A stretch of DNA of 64,000 bases from Pseudomonas californiensis (GTDB taxonomy: Bacteria; Pseudomonadota; Gammaproteobacteria; Pseudomonadales; Pseudomonadaceae), in assembly GCF_021147775.1 (NCBI RefSeq), contig NZ_JAGTPK010000010.1, forward strand, positions 124,001 through 188,000, in the 5' to 3' direction. Numbering within the stretch: the first letter of the stretch is position 1; every line of letters starts with the position of its first letter. The notes beneath the pieces were generated by a model. It was given only the letters and a program-made list of their open reading frames with translations. It had not been told where the DNA came from and ran no database searches. A program made the position numbers and the translations under genes. Positions 62,690-64,000 of the stretch are shown here, piece by piece.

Positions 62690-63870
62690 CAGCGACTCTC
62701 CCTGGTGCGTACATCGCGCTGCTGAGTATCGGGCGCTCGCACGCCAGTATCCGTACTCGCCGAGGATGAACCGTTGGCATTCGAAGCATTACCGGTACCG
62801 CTGCGGCTGCCTTCGATCATCTTGTCGAGCGGCAGATAAAGCAGATTGTTCTGCCCTTTTTCGCCAGTCACAAGCACTTTGCTGGTGTTGCTGAAGACTT
62901 CCTGCATGGTATCCAGATACAGACGCTGACGCGTCACTTCCGGAGCCTTGCGATACTCGGCGACCAGTTTGGTAAAGCGATCAGCCTCACCCTTGGCGCG
63001 GGAAACCACTTCATCGCGGTAACCGTTGGCATCTTCAAGGATCCGCTGAGCCTGACCACGGGCTTCCGGGATAACGCCATTGGCGTAGCTTTCAGCCTGA
63101 TTGCGTGCCCGCTGCTCATCTTCACGAGCGCGGATCACGTCATCGAATGCTTCCTGTACTTCACGCGGCGCTGCAGCACTTTGCACGTTGACCTGAGTCA
63201 CCGTGATGCCCGTGCGATAAGTGTCCAGGAAACGCTGAAGCCGCTCTTTGATCTCACTCGCCATCAGCTCACGACCTTCGGTCAGTACCTGATCCATGGC
63301 CGTGGAACCCACGACGTGGCGCAGCGCACTTTCGGTTGCGTGCTGCAGGCTGATCTCAGGCTGGTCGACGTTGAGTACGAAGTCCTGAAGGTTGCTGATC
63401 TTGTACTGCACGGTCAGCGGGACTTCGACGATGTTTTCGTCTTCGGTCAGCATCTGGCCCTGCTTGCTGTACGCACGCTCACGCGTCACGTTTTCCATGT
63501 ACTTGCGGTCGAACGGCGGGAAGTAGATGTTCAAACCAGGACCCACGGTTTCGTGGTATTGGCCGAAGCGCAGCACGACGGCCTGCTCCTGCTCATCAAC
63601 GACATAAATCGCGCTGTAGAGCCAGAAAGCGACGAGCACGACGAGGCCGATGCCGAGCAGACCAAGGCTACCGCCCTTGCCTGAACCACCACCACTGCCA
63701 CTGCCATCGCCACTGCGTTTTTTACCGCCGCCGAACAACCCATTCAGGCTCTCCTGCAGCTTACGGAAGGCCTCGTCGAGATCAGGTGGCCCCTTGCGGT
63801 CGCCGCCACGGCGTTTTCCACCCCAGGGATCTTGATTATTCGAGTTGCCACCCGGCTCATTCCAAGCCAT
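62689..63870 (-). CDS. hflK: HflK, subunit of the FtsH-regulating HflKC complex
   Basis: SPFH/band-7 protein, 393 residues. The Gly/Asn-rich cytoplasmic N-terminus (MAWNEPGGNSNNQDPWGGKRR) is followed by a Gly-rich linker (GDGSGSGGGSGKGGS) and one membrane helix near 85-105, then the band-7 domain with PGLNIYFPPFDRKYMENVTRERAYS. The C-terminus is Ser/Asn-rich. ATG 63870 chosen; the longer frame start is non-homologous. Confidence 0.95.
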   Translation of the reverse strand: MAWNEPGGNSNNQDPWGGKRRGGDRKGPPDLDEAFRKLQESLNGLFGGGKKRSGDGSGSGGGSGKGGSLGLLGIGLVVLVAFWLYSAIYVVDEQEQAVVLRFGQYHETVGPGLNIYFPPFDRKYMENVTRERAYSKQGQMLTEDENIVEVPLTVQYKISNLQDFVLNVDQPEISLQHATESALRHVVGSTAMDQVLTEGRELMASEIKERLQRFLDTYRTGITVTQVNVQSAAAPREVQEAFDDVIRAREDEQRARNQAESYANGVIPEARGQAQRILEDANGYRDEVVSRAKGEADRFTKLVAEYRKAPEVTRQRLYLDTMQEVFSNTSKVLVTGEKGQNNLLYLPLDKMIEGSRSGTGNASNANGSSSASTDTGVRAPDTQQRDVRTRESR

Positions 63871-63935
63871 AGCGCTCTCCATCTGATAAAGCAAAGACGC
63901 GCCCGCGGCGCGCCGACCAATGCTACAGAATGCTC

Positions 63936-63960
63936 GGGAAAACCGTACAACGGCTTTCCC
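63936..63960 (-). terminator. Hairpin upstream of hflK
   Basis: GGGAAAACCGT-ACA-ACGGCTTTCCC: 11-bp stem with one G-U pair, between the gene at the window edge and hflK. No T-tract, so it may be an attenuator or RNA-processing signal within an hfl operon. Confidence 0.45.
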
Positions 63961-63966
63961 GTGCTT

Positions 63967-64000
63967 TTATTGCAAAGTGTGTTGCTCGATGAACTCCAGC
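63967..64000 (-). CDS. hflX: C-terminal end of a gene, probably hflX
   Basis: Only the final residues LEFIEQHTLQ and the TAA (63967-63969) are inside the window. Assigned to hflX from the usual hfq-hflX-hflK-hflC order rather than from sequence. Confidence 0.45.
   Translation of the reverse strand, partial: LEFIEQHTLQ

Overview
The window looks like chromosomal DNA of a fluorescent Pseudomonas, most likely of the P. syringae group. This rests on recalled gene-order resemblance (urease accessory genes beside desT, rpsF-rpsR-rplI-dnaB, rlmB-rnr, hflK-hflC-hisZ-purA), on the high-GC codon use and on Pseudomonas-type REP hairpins. No plasmid, phage, transposase, integrase or CRISPR array is visible. 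Nearly everything is housekeeping or conserved accessory metabolism.

Layout. (1) 43-8833: urea uptake and hydrolysis: ABC transporter urtBCDE, then ureD, ureA, two GNAT acetyltransferase genes (the second broken by an extra 8-bp repeat unit), ureB and ureC. (2) 8886-20409: mixed genes: a broken thioredoxin-like gene, a soluble histidine kinase, cbpA, an Hsp70-like ATPase, an AI-2E-family permease, a PsiF-type protein, a DMT exporter, osmE, a 28-residue membrane peptide, a ferritin-like protein, a large AsmA protein and a 45-residue secreted peptide. (3) 20499-23806: a desT-like repressor and the second urease block ureE-ureF-ureG-hupE, preceded by a full sigma-54 -24/-12 element and two NtrC-like sites. 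(4) 23940-25914: an AGE-family epimerase and a short-chain dehydrogenase converging on a perfect 14-bp terminator stem. (5) 25915-26654: a gene-free stretch with three same-strand DnaA-box matches.

(6) 26655-31765: livK-livH-livM-livG-livF, a branched-chain amino acid ABC transporter on the minus strand, divergent from a LysR regulator. (7) 33306-35987: pncB-nadE (NAD salvage) and azurin. (8) 36300-43052: a three-gene minus-strand cluster of two transglutaminase-fold proteins and a circularly permuted ATP-grasp/alpha-E protein, resembling predicted but uncharacterised amide-bond-forming systems. (9) 43331-46336: a 1001-residue protein of unknown function, the most accessory-looking gene here. 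(10) 46345-64000: minus-strand core genes ygiQ, dnaB, rplI, a DUF2232-type membrane protein, rpsR, rpsF, rlmB, rnr, a chemoreceptor, purA, hisZ, hflC, hflK and the very end of an upstream gene (probably hflX), interrupted by two identical plus-strand tRNA-Leu(CAG) genes, each with its own promoter and terminator.

How it works together. UrtBCDE imports urea, UreABC hydrolyses it to ammonia and carbamate, UreDEFG load nickel into UreC, and HupE may supply the metal. The sigma-54/NtrC signals ahead of ureE fit nitrogen-limitation control. The most useful second looks are the octamer frameshift inside the urease operon, the thioredoxin relic, the ureE promoter, the DnaA-box region, the ATP-grasp/transglutaminase cluster and the 1001-residue protein.
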